A stretch of DNA of 64,000 bases from CAZRUA01 sp964603125 (GTDB taxonomy: Bacteria; Bacteroidota; Bacteroidia; B-17B0; Aurantibacillaceae): contig CAZRUA010000004.1 in assembly GCA_964603125.1 (NCBI GenBank), forward strand, positions 12,226 to 76,225, in the 5' to 3' direction. The notes beneath the pieces are model-generated. The model had not been told where the DNA came from, searched no databases, and saw only the letters and a list, made by a program, of their open reading frames with translations. Each line of letters starts with the position of its first letter. The stretch's first letter is position 1. This document shows, one piece after another, positions 45,647-53,720 of the stretch. A program made the position numbers and the translations under genes.

Positions 45647-46999
45647 ATGGATTTAAAAAGAGCAAAAATTTTAGTTGTCGATGATGATAATGATGTTTTA
45701 ACCGCAATGAATCTTTTGCTTAAGAAGGAAGTAGAAGAAATTGTGACTGAAAAAAATCCTGAGAATCTTATTCATCTATTAAAGAAAAAATCATTTGATT
45801 TTATTTTGTTGGATATGAATTTCAACGCCTCAATTAACACAGGCAATGAAGGAATTTTTTGGTTAAAAAAAATTAAGGAGATAAAATCGGATGTAAGTGT
45901 TGTTATGATAACTGCTTATGCAGATATTGATCTGGCTGTTCGTTCTTTGAAGGAAGGTGCTGAAGACTTTATTGTAAAGCCATGGAATAACCAAAGTTTA
46001 ATCGAATCGATAAAAGATATTTTAAAGAAAAAGGGCGGCTCTGGTAAAAATAATTCAAAAGCAAGCTCAGAAAGCTCTGGTATTATTGGAAGCAGCGAGC
46101 TGATGCAAGATATTTATAGTAAGATTGAAAAGATAGCGCCTACTGATGCAAACATTTTAATTCTTGGTGAAAATGGTACGGGTAAGGATTTAATTGCGAA
46201 GGCGATTCATCAAAAATCGTTACGGGCCTCAAATCAATTTATTAAAGTTGATGTGGGTGCATTAACAGAAACATTGTTCGAGAGTGAATTGTTTGGTCAT
46301 AAGAAAGGAGCTTTTACTGACGCACGTGAAGACAGAGAAGGGCGATTTGAATCAGCAAACAAAGGAACATTATTTTTGGATGAGATAGGAAATATTAGTT
46401 TGCATCAACAAGCAAAGTTGCTTACAGTTTTGCAAAACCGACAAGTAACGCGCCTAGGTAATAATGTGTCAACACCAATTGATATACGTTTGGTATGCGC
46501 CACAAATTTACCGTTATCTGAGCTAGCCAATGAAGGTAGGTTTAGAAAGGATTTAATTTATCGTATTAACACAGTTGAAATTATTTTGCCTCCGTTAAGA
46601 GCTCGTAAAGGAGATATTGAGTTGCTAGCACAACACTATTTAAAGTTTTATTCAGAAAAATATTTTAAATCAAATATTGAATTAAGCAGCAAAGCAATTG
46701 ATAAACTTAACGATTATCATTATCCAGGAAATGTCCGTGAGTTACAATATGCTATTGAGCGCGCTGTTATTATGGCGGATACGGAGGTTTTGCAACCTAA
46801 TGATTTAATCTTTTCGCCAATCGAGTCTACTACTAAAAGTATGACGGAAATGGAAAGTGAAACGAAATTAAGTACAATTGAAAAGCAAACCATCTTACGT
46901 GTGATTGAAAAAAATAATGGTAATATCTCAAAAGCAGCTAAAGAATTGGGAATAACACGTACAGCTTTGTACCGAAGACTAGGTAAATATGAAATTTAA
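45647..46999 (+). CDS. Sigma-54-type response regulator (NtrC family) with GAFTDA loop
   Basis: The 450-residue regulator has a receiver domain (acidic pair at 12-14, phosphorylated Asp56 in LLDMNFN, Lys in VKPW), an AAA+ domain (Walker A GENGTGKD near 174-181, Walker B TLFLDEIG near 241-248, arginine-finger region RFRKDLIYRIN) and a C-terminal Fis-type helix-turn-helix (NGNISKAAKELGITRTALYRRL). The sigma-54 contact loop reads GAFTDA (221-226) where the classical motif is GAFTGA. It is divergent from the permease operon and overlaps the kinase gene by 11 bases, so control of that operon is likely. Confidence 0.95.
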   Translation: MDLKRAKILVVDDDNDVLTAMNLLLKKEVEEIVTEKNPENLIHLLKKKSFDFILLDMNFNASINTGNEGIFWLKKIKEIKSDVSVVMITAYADIDLAVRSLKEGAEDFIVKPWNNQSLIESIKDILKKKGGSGKNNSKASSESSGIIGSSELMQDIYSKIEKIAPTDANILILGENGTGKDLIAKAIHQKSLRASNQFIKVDVGALTETLFESELFGHKKGAFTDAREDREGRFESANKGTLFLDEIGNISLHQQAKLLTVLQNRQVTRLGNNVSTPIDIRLVCATNLPLSELANEGRFRKDLIYRINTVEIILPPLRARKGDIELLAQHYLKFYSEKYFKSNIELSSKAIDKLNDYHYPGNVRELQYAIERAVIMADTEVLQPNDLIFSPIESTTKSMTEMESETKLSTIEKQTILRVIEKNNGNISKAAKELGITRTALYRRLGKYEI

Positions 47000-48341
47000 A
47001 AGTTTAGGATTTAATATTATTGTAAGAACTTTACTAATGTTTGGTGCATTGGTAATTGCTGCTTATGCATTGGCTTCAAAACTTTATTGGTTGGAGTTTT
47101 TAATGATTCCTGTTGTAGTTTATATGCTTTATAGTTATTATGTTTTTCATCGTAAGGCAAAAGAGGAAGTTGAGCAATTTGTTGAATCGGTTCATTACCG
47201 TGACTTCACAAGGTATTTTGAAGTAAAGAAAGCGCCAAGTGAATTACAGCCGTTTAGAAGCGGTTTTAACGAAATTAATACGACTTTTAAAACTATAAGT
47301 AAAGAAAAGGAAACCCAATTTTTGCATTTAAAAAGTATATTAGAAATTGTTGATACAGGAATTTTTTCATACGAAATTGCACAAGGCGATGTGTTATGGA
47401 TGAATGAATCCTTAAAAAGTTTGTTGCAAATACCGTATTTAAAAACTGTTCACTCTTTAGAAAAGAGAAATGCTGGTTTGTATAATGAAATTATAAAGTT
47501 GTTGCCAGGACAAAAAGTAGTCACTACAATTAGTAAAGATAGTAGTGAGTTTAAAGTGCTATTATCAGCTACCATGTTTGAAAACGAAGACAAGACCTAT
47601 AAATTAATTGCATTTCAAAATATTAATGATGCCTTGGATGAAGGAGAATCAAAGGCTTGGCAAAAGTTGTTGAGTGTAATGACACATGAAATTATGAATT
47701 CGGTTGCGCCAATTTCATCATTAGCCGAAACGTTGAAAAACAGAATATCGGAATCAAATGTGCACAGCGAGAACTACAAAGACACTTTGCTTGATATAGA
47801 AACTGGGATTACAACAATAAAAAAACGCAGTGAAGGTCTTTTGAGATTTACGGAAACATATAGGAATTTAAGTAAAATCAATAAAGTTAACTTATCTAAA
47901 GTGTATGTTTTAGAATTGTTCGATCATGTTCAGCAGTTAATGCAGCCTAATATTGATAAGCGAAAAATTGATTTTGAGGTAATAACAAAGGATCCTTTAT
48001 TGGCTATTAATGTTGACTCTGGATTGATAGAGCAGGTGCTGATTAACCTAATGTTAAATGCCATGGACGCTGTTAAAGATGTTAATGAACCAAAAATTAG
48101 CATGAGTGCTGAAGTACAGAATCAAAAAACGATTATCAAAATAAGTGATAATGGAAGTGGTATTTCAAATGAGTTATTGGATAAAATTTTCATACCGTTT
48201 TTTAGTACAAAGAAAACTGGTAACGGAATCGGCTTAAGTTTGTGTAAGCAAGTAATGATGCTACATCGTGGTTTAATAAATGTAAAGTCTATTGAAAACT
48301 CTGGAACTGTTTTTATTTTGAGTTTTGATTCGGTGAATTAG
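46989..48341 (+). CDS. Sensor histidine kinase (NtrY-like)
   Basis: The 450-residue kinase has two closely spaced membrane helices (about 9-52) with almost no periplasmic loop, a linker, a PAS-like domain (about 110-215), a HisKA domain with His233 in MTHEIMNSVAPISSL, and an ATPase domain (MLNAMDAVKDV, DNGSGIS, FFSTKKTGNGIGLSLCKQVM). The lack of an external sensing domain suggests it senses from within the membrane or through the PAS domain. It is translated from an overlapping start with the regulator gene. Confidence 0.93.
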   Translation: MKFKSLGFNIIVRTLLMFGALVIAAYALASKLYWLEFLMIPVVVYMLYSYYVFHRKAKEEVEQFVESVHYRDFTRYFEVKKAPSELQPFRSGFNEINTTFKTISKEKETQFLHLKSILEIVDTGIFSYEIAQGDVLWMNESLKSLLQIPYLKTVHSLEKRNAGLYNEIIKLLPGQKVVTTISKDSSEFKVLLSATMFENEDKTYKLIAFQNINDALDEGESKAWQKLLSVMTHEIMNSVAPISSLAETLKNRISESNVHSENYKDTLLDIETGITTIKKRSEGLLRFTETYRNLSKINKVNLSKVYVLELFDHVQQLMQPNIDKRKIDFEVITKDPLLAINVDSGLIEQVLINLMLNAMDAVKDVNEPKISMSAEVQNQKTIIKISDNGSGISNELLDKIFIPFFSTKKTGNGIGLSLCKQVMMLHRGLINVKSIENSGTVFILSFDSVN

Positions 48342-48373
48342 TTTCCCTTAAAATTTGTTAACGAAATGACTTT

Positions 48374-48387
48374 TTGATATTTATCAA
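48374..48387. promoter_or_regulatory. Perfect FNR-type box
   Basis: TTGATATTTATCAA matches the FNR consensus TTGAT-N4-ATCAA exactly, and the symmetry extends one more base each side. Its centre is about 30-37 bases from the -7 box at 48410-48417, i.e. near -41.5 from the expected start, the class II activator position. The Bacteroidota Crp/Fnr regulator that binds it is unknown; the one encoded at 28711 lacks the FNR cysteines. Confidence 0.6.
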
Positions 48388-48409
48388 AGAGAACCCTTTC
48401 ACTTCTAAA

Positions 48410-48417
48410 TAATTTTG
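48410..48417 (+). promoter_or_regulatory. -7 box of the yiaA-like gene
   Basis: TAATTTTG matches TAnnTTTG exactly, 22 bases before the ATG at 48440. The -33 element is missing, and the FNR-type box sits in its place, as expected for an activated promoter. Confidence 0.5.
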
Positions 48418-48439
48418 TGTCATAATTAAAAATTAGATT

Positions 48440-48868
48440 ATGATACAAAAACCATCAAATGCTTTTATTGGCGCCTCATGGCTTGCATTGGTTGCCGGTG
48501 TAATTTCATACAACGTAGGATTGTGGAATGCACAAATGCAATTAAACGAAAAGGGATATTATTTTACAGTTTTAATGTTTGGTTTGTTCTCTGCTGTTTC
48601 ATTACAAAAGGCGGTTCGAGATGAATTGGAAGGTATTCCCGTAACAACTATCTATTACGGTTTAAGTTGGTTCACAACAATTTTATCTGTTCTATTGTTG
48701 ATTATTGGTTTATGGAATGCAGATTTAGCTAGAAGTGAGAAAGGCTTTTATGGCATGTCGTTTACATTGAGTTTGTTCGCAGCAGTTGCTGTGCAAAAGA
48801 ATATACGTGATTTAGCCCTAGCTAAAAGGGAAGCAAAAATCAACAATCATTTTGAATCTACAAATTAA
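48440..48868 (+). CDS. Inner-membrane protein YiaA-like (two YiaAB repeats)
   Basis: The 142-residue protein contains two tandem copies of the YiaA/B two-helix domain. Each has GLWNA followed by a lysine-glycine turn (NEKGYYF and SEKGFYG) and a second helix ending in LQKAVRDE or VQKNIRD. Four membrane helices result. The function of YiaA in E. coli is undefined. The product is probably in the inner membrane. A perfect FNR-type box in the promoter suggests control by oxygen or a related Crp/Fnr signal. Confidence 0.85.
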   Translation: MIQKPSNAFIGASWLALVAGVISYNVGLWNAQMQLNEKGYYFTVLMFGLFSAVSLQKAVRDELEGIPVTTIYYGLSWFTTILSVLLLIIGLWNADLARSEKGFYGMSFTLSLFAAVAVQKNIRDLALAKREAKINNHFESTN

Positions 48869-48918
48869 TGCCAGTTCTAGCGGATTCGAGAACGGAACAA
48901 AATATAATATAAGTTCAA

Positions 48919-49665
48919 ATGAAAGACCGAAGGTTGATTATTCTTCTAATAGTTTCTATTATAGCTATTGGTACAATATTTTTTCTCCCACCAATTCCTC
49001 AAGACATTTGTTATCATGATTTTTCGGATAATAGAATGTTTTGGGGAATAGCCAACTTCTGGAATGTGATAAGTAATGTTCCGTTTTTTATTGCAGGTTT
49101 AATGGGTTTGTTTTTTAGTTTAAAGTATAATTTAAGTTTAGCTCATATTTTATTCTATACCGGAATTTTTTGTGTTGGTTTAGGCTCTGCTTATTATCAT
49201 ATAAGCCCAAGTAATTCAACTTTATTATGGGACCGATTACCTATGACCGTAGCTTTCATGTCTTTCTTTTCGATAGTAGTATCAGCGTTTATAAATGATA
49301 GAGTAGGTAAGAAGCTTTTAATGCCATTTATCTTTGCTGGTGTATTTTCCATTTTGTATTGGCATTATAGCGAACTTTATGGTAAAGGTGATTTAAGATT
49401 TTACGCTTTAGTACAGTTTTTGCCAATGTTACTAATACCAATTATTTTGATTTTATATAAAGGAGCAAACAAGAGAACATATTTTCTTGTTTTACTCCTT
49501 TACGCAATTGCTAAAATTTTCGAAGCATCGGATAATTTTATATTCAATCTAAGTGCTTGTATAAGTGGTCACACAATTAAGCATTTGATTGCTTCGATGG
49601 CACCGATTGTTTTGCTCCATTGTAAGTCTGTTAAAACAGTATTAATTAGCAATGATAAAGTTTAA
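48919..49665 (+). CDS. Ceramidase-family (CREST) seven-helix membrane protein
   Basis: The 248-residue protein has seven predicted helices. It matches the alkaline ceramidase/CREST family: DICYHDF near the N-terminus, the YHISPSNSTLLWDRLPMT segment with the metal-binding His and Asp, and the C-terminal SGHTIKHLIASMAPIVLL with two His. Together these would form a zinc site within the membrane for amide hydrolysis of sphingolipid-like substrates, plausible in Bacteroidota that make sphingolipids, though substrate is not shown. It lies 50 bases after the yiaA-like gene. A degraded duplicate of its 3' end is found at 55473-55643. Confidence 0.85.
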   Translation: MKDRRLIILLIVSIIAIGTIFFLPPIPQDICYHDFSDNRMFWGIANFWNVISNVPFFIAGLMGLFFSLKYNLSLAHILFYTGIFCVGLGSAYYHISPSNSTLLWDRLPMTVAFMSFFSIVVSAFINDRVGKKLLMPFIFAGVFSILYWHYSELYGKGDLRFYALVQFLPMLLIPIILILYKGANKRTYFLVLLLYAIAKIFEASDNFIFNLSACISGHTIKHLIASMAPIVLLHCKSVKTVLISNDKV

Positions 49666-49882
49666 GCATATAAAGACGCAGGATTTTAGTGAATGATTTT
49701 ACAATCTATCTAGAAAGGTTGAAAATTCTTTGAGGCGCAAAGCATTTATTTCAAAACCGCTTTCTACTTAAATGGGTTACAGTTGAGAACGTAGCAGGTG
49801 AGATTTTATAATACTTAGCTATGCAATAGTAATTCTCCAACGTATCATATTGTTGAAAAAGTGTTTTCGTTGTTGTTAAAAA

Positions 49883-50908
49883 TTAAAACTTTACATCCAA
49901 TCCCAACTTTTTGTAGTAGTCAATAATTGGCTGGTAAGGTCCAAATTTATGTTGTTTTTGTGGAAAGCTATCTAAATAAGGACCTTTAGCGTAATCAATT
50001 GGCTTGTATTTTATGTTAGCATAATCATTTTTTGTAATTGGATTTGGACGTTTATGAATTGCATCATCGTTAATAAAAGCGCAAACGTCATACGATTCTT
50101 GAACCGTTAATTGAGGATTTTTGTAGCTAGATATTTTGTTGGGCATGTTCGCGTAAATAAACGCACTTAACTTAACAACACGATGAACGCTGCTGCCAGC
50201 TTGGTAACTACTATCACCCCAAAGTGGCGGATATTCATAGGTTACGTTGTTTGCAAACATTTTACCTTGTCCGTTGTTCCCGTGGCATGATGCACATTTT
50301 GTATTATACACCGCTTCACCTTTTATTGGGTCGGCCGCTCTATCGGGAAATCCAATTTTTAACGGCTCGTCACCTTCTACGTGTCCGTCAACCGGTACTT
50401 TGCTTCCCAGCCATTTTATATAACTCGATATGGCTAAAATCTCCTTGCTATCCAATGGTAAATGTTTTCCATTATGTGGACGCTCAATACAATTATTAAT
50501 TCTATCTGCTAATGAAAGTACTTTGTTTTCGCGAGCTCTGTATTGCGGATAACGTGCGTGCGTGCTGAAAAAATTGAAGGCATAAGGTTTTGTGCCTGCA
50601 TTTAAATGACAGTTGGTACAATTCATTTTATTGCCTAAATACTTACCAACTTTTCCTTCGGGTCCAATGTAGTAAGCAGTGTTCAATAACAATTGCTTTC
50701 CGTATTTCACTAAATCGCCAAATTCTCCTTTAGGAATGCTGTTGGTGTCTGGCGCTTGCCAAACTTTCGCGGGTAAATCCAATCCTAGAGAATCCGTAAC
50801 AAGTGTTTCGTGTTTACTTTCAACTACTTCATTACCACATTTAGTAAAGAGTAAAATGAGAAATGGCAAACTTAAAAGGAGAATTTTTATTTTCTTCATA
50901 AAGAGCAT
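49883..50908 (-). CDS. TsdA-like dihaem c-type cytochrome
   Basis: The 341-residue exported protein has a lipoprotein-like signal (Cys24 after LLFTK; an unusual lipobox) and two c-type haem sites, CTNCH (97-101) and CASCH (205-209). YYIGPEGKVGKYLGNKMNCTNCHLNAGTKP and RINNCIERPHNGKHLP resemble thiosulfate dehydrogenase TsdA, where the N-terminal haem has a Cys axial ligand; Cys140 is a candidate here. Met255 in ANMPN may ligate the second haem. It would oxidise thiosulfate to tetrathionate or reduce it in the periplasm, but a general electron-carrier role is possible. No other sulfur genes are nearby. An alternative ATG exists at 50899. Confidence 0.8.
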   Translation of the reverse strand: MLFMKKIKILLLSLPFLILLFTKCGNEVVESKHETLVTDSLGLDLPAKVWQAPDTNSIPKGEFGDLVKYGKQLLLNTAYYIGPEGKVGKYLGNKMNCTNCHLNAGTKPYAFNFFSTHARYPQYRARENKVLSLADRINNCIERPHNGKHLPLDSKEILAISSYIKWLGSKVPVDGHVEGDEPLKIGFPDRAADPIKGEAVYNTKCASCHGNNGQGKMFANNVTYEYPPLWGDSSYQAGSSVHRVVKLSAFIYANMPNKISSYKNPQLTVQESYDVCAFINDDAIHKRPNPITKNDYANIKYKPIDYAKGPYLDSFPQKQHKFGPYQPIIDYYKKLGLDVKF

Positions 50909-50923
50909 TAAACCAATTTGTAG

Positions 50924-50961
50924 AAAAAATAAACCCTCCGATGTTTTACATTGGAGGGTTT
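50924..50961 (-). terminator. Intrinsic terminator after the type IX-secreted protein gene
   Basis: The arms AAACCCTCC (50931-50939) and GGAGGGTTT (50953-50961) form a 9-bp perfect stem extended by further partial pairing (ATG/CAT) around an AT-rich loop, and on the minus strand it is followed by ATTTTTT. It lies 18 bases after the stop at 50980, before the cytochrome gene. Confidence 0.9.
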
Positions 50962-50979
50962 AAAATAATAATTTTTAAT

Positions 50980-53067
50980 TTATCGATTAAGAGTAAGTTT
51001 TTTAGTGGTTGAACCATTTTTAGAGCTCACTTTTACAAAATAAACTCCTTGTTCTTCTTTGCTTAAATTAATTTTTTGAGCGCCACTGTTTAATATAACA
51101 TTCATAACAACTCTGCCTAAAGCATCTGTTATAACAACAGTAGAAGTTTCTTTTAAATGAATTGTAAACTCACCTGTATTTGGATTAGGGTACAATGAAA
51201 CTATTAATGACGAGTTTCCGTTATCTCTAATGCCAACAGTTGTTACTGCTACACAAGCACTTGTATCACTACAACCGTTTTTTGTAACTATCACAGCATA
51301 ATTACCATTAGCTGTTGCTGCAAAGCTTTGGTTAGTTTCGCCAGAGATAGCAATGTTTCCGTTGTTGCAATCTATCCACTGATATGTTGCGCCAGTTTCA
51401 TCTGCAGTAATAGTTGCAGTAGTTCCATCTAGGCTTGTAGTTAAAATTGGTAAATTATTAATAGTAAGATTTAAAGTAATTAAGCTATCGCAACCACCTG
51501 CATTTGGTAAAATATGAGTTGCAGTGCTGTTACTTGCCGTGTAAGTTAATCCGTCAATCCAAGTGTAAGATCCGCAAGCTGTTTGAACATCTGTTCCAGT
51601 TGTATTTGCGCATATTGGACCAAAATTGGCTCTTAATTGATATGCTTTTAAAAAAGAACCGCCAAAATCTTCGTTATTTGCCCAACCACCTAACGGACTT
51701 GTTGGCCAATTTACCCAGGTTGTTCCAGGGGTAAAAATATTGTCGGTTAGTCTAATTTGCACAGTACTATCAAATTCAACTGCAGTAACCACATAATCTC
51801 CAGGGGCTAAAGTAAGGGGGCCACCATGAATTTTAATGGTAGTTAATAAAGAGTTATTGTCAGGATACAACAGAGTGTCTGTGCTTGCAATGATTGTGCT
51901 TGGTAAGCCAGCTGCCATGTTCCATACAACTGCTGCGTATTTTTTTCCAGTATATCCACGTAAATAATCTGCAGTAATCGAAGTTAAATCAGCAGGAGTT
52001 ATAATTGTAAATTGCTGCCCTAAATATCCACCATTTCCAGCGCCAATTCCTAAGCCACCCGTTGCAGTTCCTCTATCTCTTGCATAAACAGTATCGGTTA
52101 TAACAAACGAATCATACAATGTATCATTTGTGTTTACTGGATCTACTTCGGTAGCACTAACGTTATATCTAACAGTGTAGGTGCCCGTTGCATTTGGAGT
52201 AAATGAAGGAATGGTAACGTCCATACTAGCCCCAGCTGCCAAAGAAGCTATTGGAGAACTTGATGCTGCGTAAACACTTGCGTTAGCACTGTTTGTTACA
52301 TTCACATTTAACACAACATTTGTAAGTGTTGAAGATCCATTGTTTCTAACATTTCCACCAAAAGAAAGTTGCCCTGCTGCCTGCGCAAGAGGGATTTGTG
52401 TGTATTCAGTTATTGTGTCAGTGGATACTAGTTGTGCATCATAAGGGATGCTGCTTTCAACAACAATATCATCAATTAATAATACAAATTGATTGTTTGA
52501 ATTGTTTCGGAATGCTATATAAATAGATTGTCCAGCGTATGCAGCCAAGCTTACCGATCTTGGTGTCCAAGTAGTATTTTCTGCCGATATGCTAAAAATG
52601 GAAGTTGAGCCTGCAATCATATTACCAATAGCACCTGTACCACCAGTTGGAGTGCCAAAGCCAGCAGACATTACTCTCACCTCATATCCATCAGGATAAG
52701 ATGGGTCATAAGTAATGGCGTTCCATTTTAAAACAGTAGATGATGTAATAGGGCCGATTAGTGGAGTCCACATCCAGTCATTTGCCGTAACTACAGGTAC
52801 GTTCCAAGAGGTGCTAAATGCCGCAGAATCCGCCACATTATTCACAAAATCCTCTCTTCTTTCCCAAGCTTCATTAATGTAACTGACATTAGCGTCAACA
52901 GTTCCATTATCAACGTTCATTACTTGCATATTTGCAGGGAATACGTAAGTTCCAGCACCACCAGCAGTTGGGCCAGGGATATTGTCAAACGTTTGCGTGT
53001 ATAAAACCTGAGAGGTTAAAGAGTAGCAAGTTCCAATTGCTAAAGTACTAAGTAAGAGTTTTTTCAT
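50980..53067 (-). CDS. Type IX-secreted protein with choice-of-anchor/cleaved-adhesin-like domain
   Basis: The 695-residue protein has a signal peptide (MKKLLLSTLAIGTCYSLTSQ), a jelly-roll domain like cleaved adhesin/choice-of-anchor J (about 22-205: TQTFDNIPG at the start, FVLLIDDIVVES at the end), a CARDB-like Ig fold (about 210-325), a further beta-rich region, and a C-terminal type A sorting domain (about 624-695: SLYPNPNTGEFTIHL, DALGRVV, QGVYFVKV, GSTTKKLTL). It should be exported by the type IX system and anchored or released at the cell surface, with an adhesive or glycan-binding role. A strong terminator follows. Confidence 0.9.
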   Translation of the reverse strand: MKKLLLSTLAIGTCYSLTSQVLYTQTFDNIPGPTAGGAGTYVFPANMQVMNVDNGTVDANVSYINEAWERREDFVNNVADSAAFSTSWNVPVVTANDWMWTPLIGPITSSTVLKWNAITYDPSYPDGYEVRVMSAGFGTPTGGTGAIGNMIAGSTSIFSISAENTTWTPRSVSLAAYAGQSIYIAFRNNSNNQFVLLIDDIVVESSIPYDAQLVSTDTITEYTQIPLAQAAGQLSFGGNVRNNGSSTLTNVVLNVNVTNSANASVYAASSSPIASLAAGASMDVTIPSFTPNATGTYTVRYNVSATEVDPVNTNDTLYDSFVITDTVYARDRGTATGGLGIGAGNGGYLGQQFTIITPADLTSITADYLRGYTGKKYAAVVWNMAAGLPSTIIASTDTLLYPDNNSLLTTIKIHGGPLTLAPGDYVVTAVEFDSTVQIRLTDNIFTPGTTWVNWPTSPLGGWANNEDFGGSFLKAYQLRANFGPICANTTGTDVQTACGSYTWIDGLTYTASNSTATHILPNAGGCDSLITLNLTINNLPILTTSLDGTTATITADETGATYQWIDCNNGNIAISGETNQSFAATANGNYAVIVTKNGCSDTSACVAVTTVGIRDNGNSSLIVSLYPNPNTGEFTIHLKETSTVVITDALGRVVMNVILNSGAQKINLSKEEQGVYFVKVSSKNGSTTKKLTLNR

Positions 53068-53102
53068 AATAGGGGAATTAATTTTGAAGTAAATATAAGC
53101 CT

Positions 53103-53630
53103 TTATTTTGAAAGTCGTTTTTTGATTTGTAAATAAATTTTGTTAGTAAGTGGACCAATGTAGGGTGTTAAGTTTAACTTCGCAGGCACTATGGTTTTTG
53201 GGGCGTTAAGTGTTTGATTTTGAATTACAATGGTATCCGCATGGAAAGTGAGTATTTCCTTTGTTTTTATGTTTTCAAGGTAAATATTTTCTTGGAGGCC
53301 TAAAAATGGGTTTCCGTCTTTCGTTTTAGCTCCGCAACGCTCAGTTATAATAAATTCGGTTTTGTTAATATAATAACTCGATTTTTCGATTTCCGCTTCG
53401 CTTTTAATTTTTAACTGTTTAATTGTTTTGTTGGATTCAGCTTCAATGCTATTTTTAAAAGCAGAATCTTCTTTTAAATGCGACACCGCAGATAATTTGC
53501 AAGAAGATTTAATAATGATTTCTGCGTGTTTTTCAACGCTATATAAGCTAAGGCCTGATTTGCCAATTGTTTTACAACCAAATAGGATTACTCCAAATAC
53601 TAAAAATACAATCGCACATTTCTGTTTCAT
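53103..53630 (-). CDS. Putative lipoprotein of unknown function
   Basis: The 175-residue protein has a lipoprotein signal peptide (MKQKCAIVFLVFGVILFGC, lipobox LFGC, Cys19). The mature part is charged and mixed alpha/beta, with no family I recognise. It has four further cysteines or fewer and the segment GAKTKDGNPFLGLQENIYLENIKTKE. It is encoded between the type IX cargo gene and the divergent arylsulfotransferase-like gene and may share a transcript with the former (36-base gap). Confidence 0.6.
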   Translation of the reverse strand: MKQKCAIVFLVFGVILFGCKTIGKSGLSLYSVEKHAEIIIKSSCKLSAVSHLKEDSAFKNSIEAESNKTIKQLKIKSEAEIEKSSYYINKTEFIITERCGAKTKDGNPFLGLQENIYLENIKTKEILTFHADTIVIQNQTLNAPKTIVPAKLNLTPYIGPLTNKIYLQIKKRLSK

Positions 53631-53720
53631 TGGTTTTGATATTAAGCCGCAATATTAAGTAAAAATAAAACCTGTTTGCGAATTATTTGTACTTTCGAGT
53701 TTGATTATTGCTAGGGATTT

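Noticed and set aside
48874..48893. GTTCTAG...CGAGAAC dyad after the yiaA-like gene as a terminator
   Set aside because: The stem is short with a mismatch and has no T-tract after it. It might be an operator but there is no support.
49666..49882. 217-bp gap between the ceramidase-family and cytochrome genes
   Set aside because: Scanned on both strands for gene remnants, tRNA and hairpins. Nothing recognisable was found.
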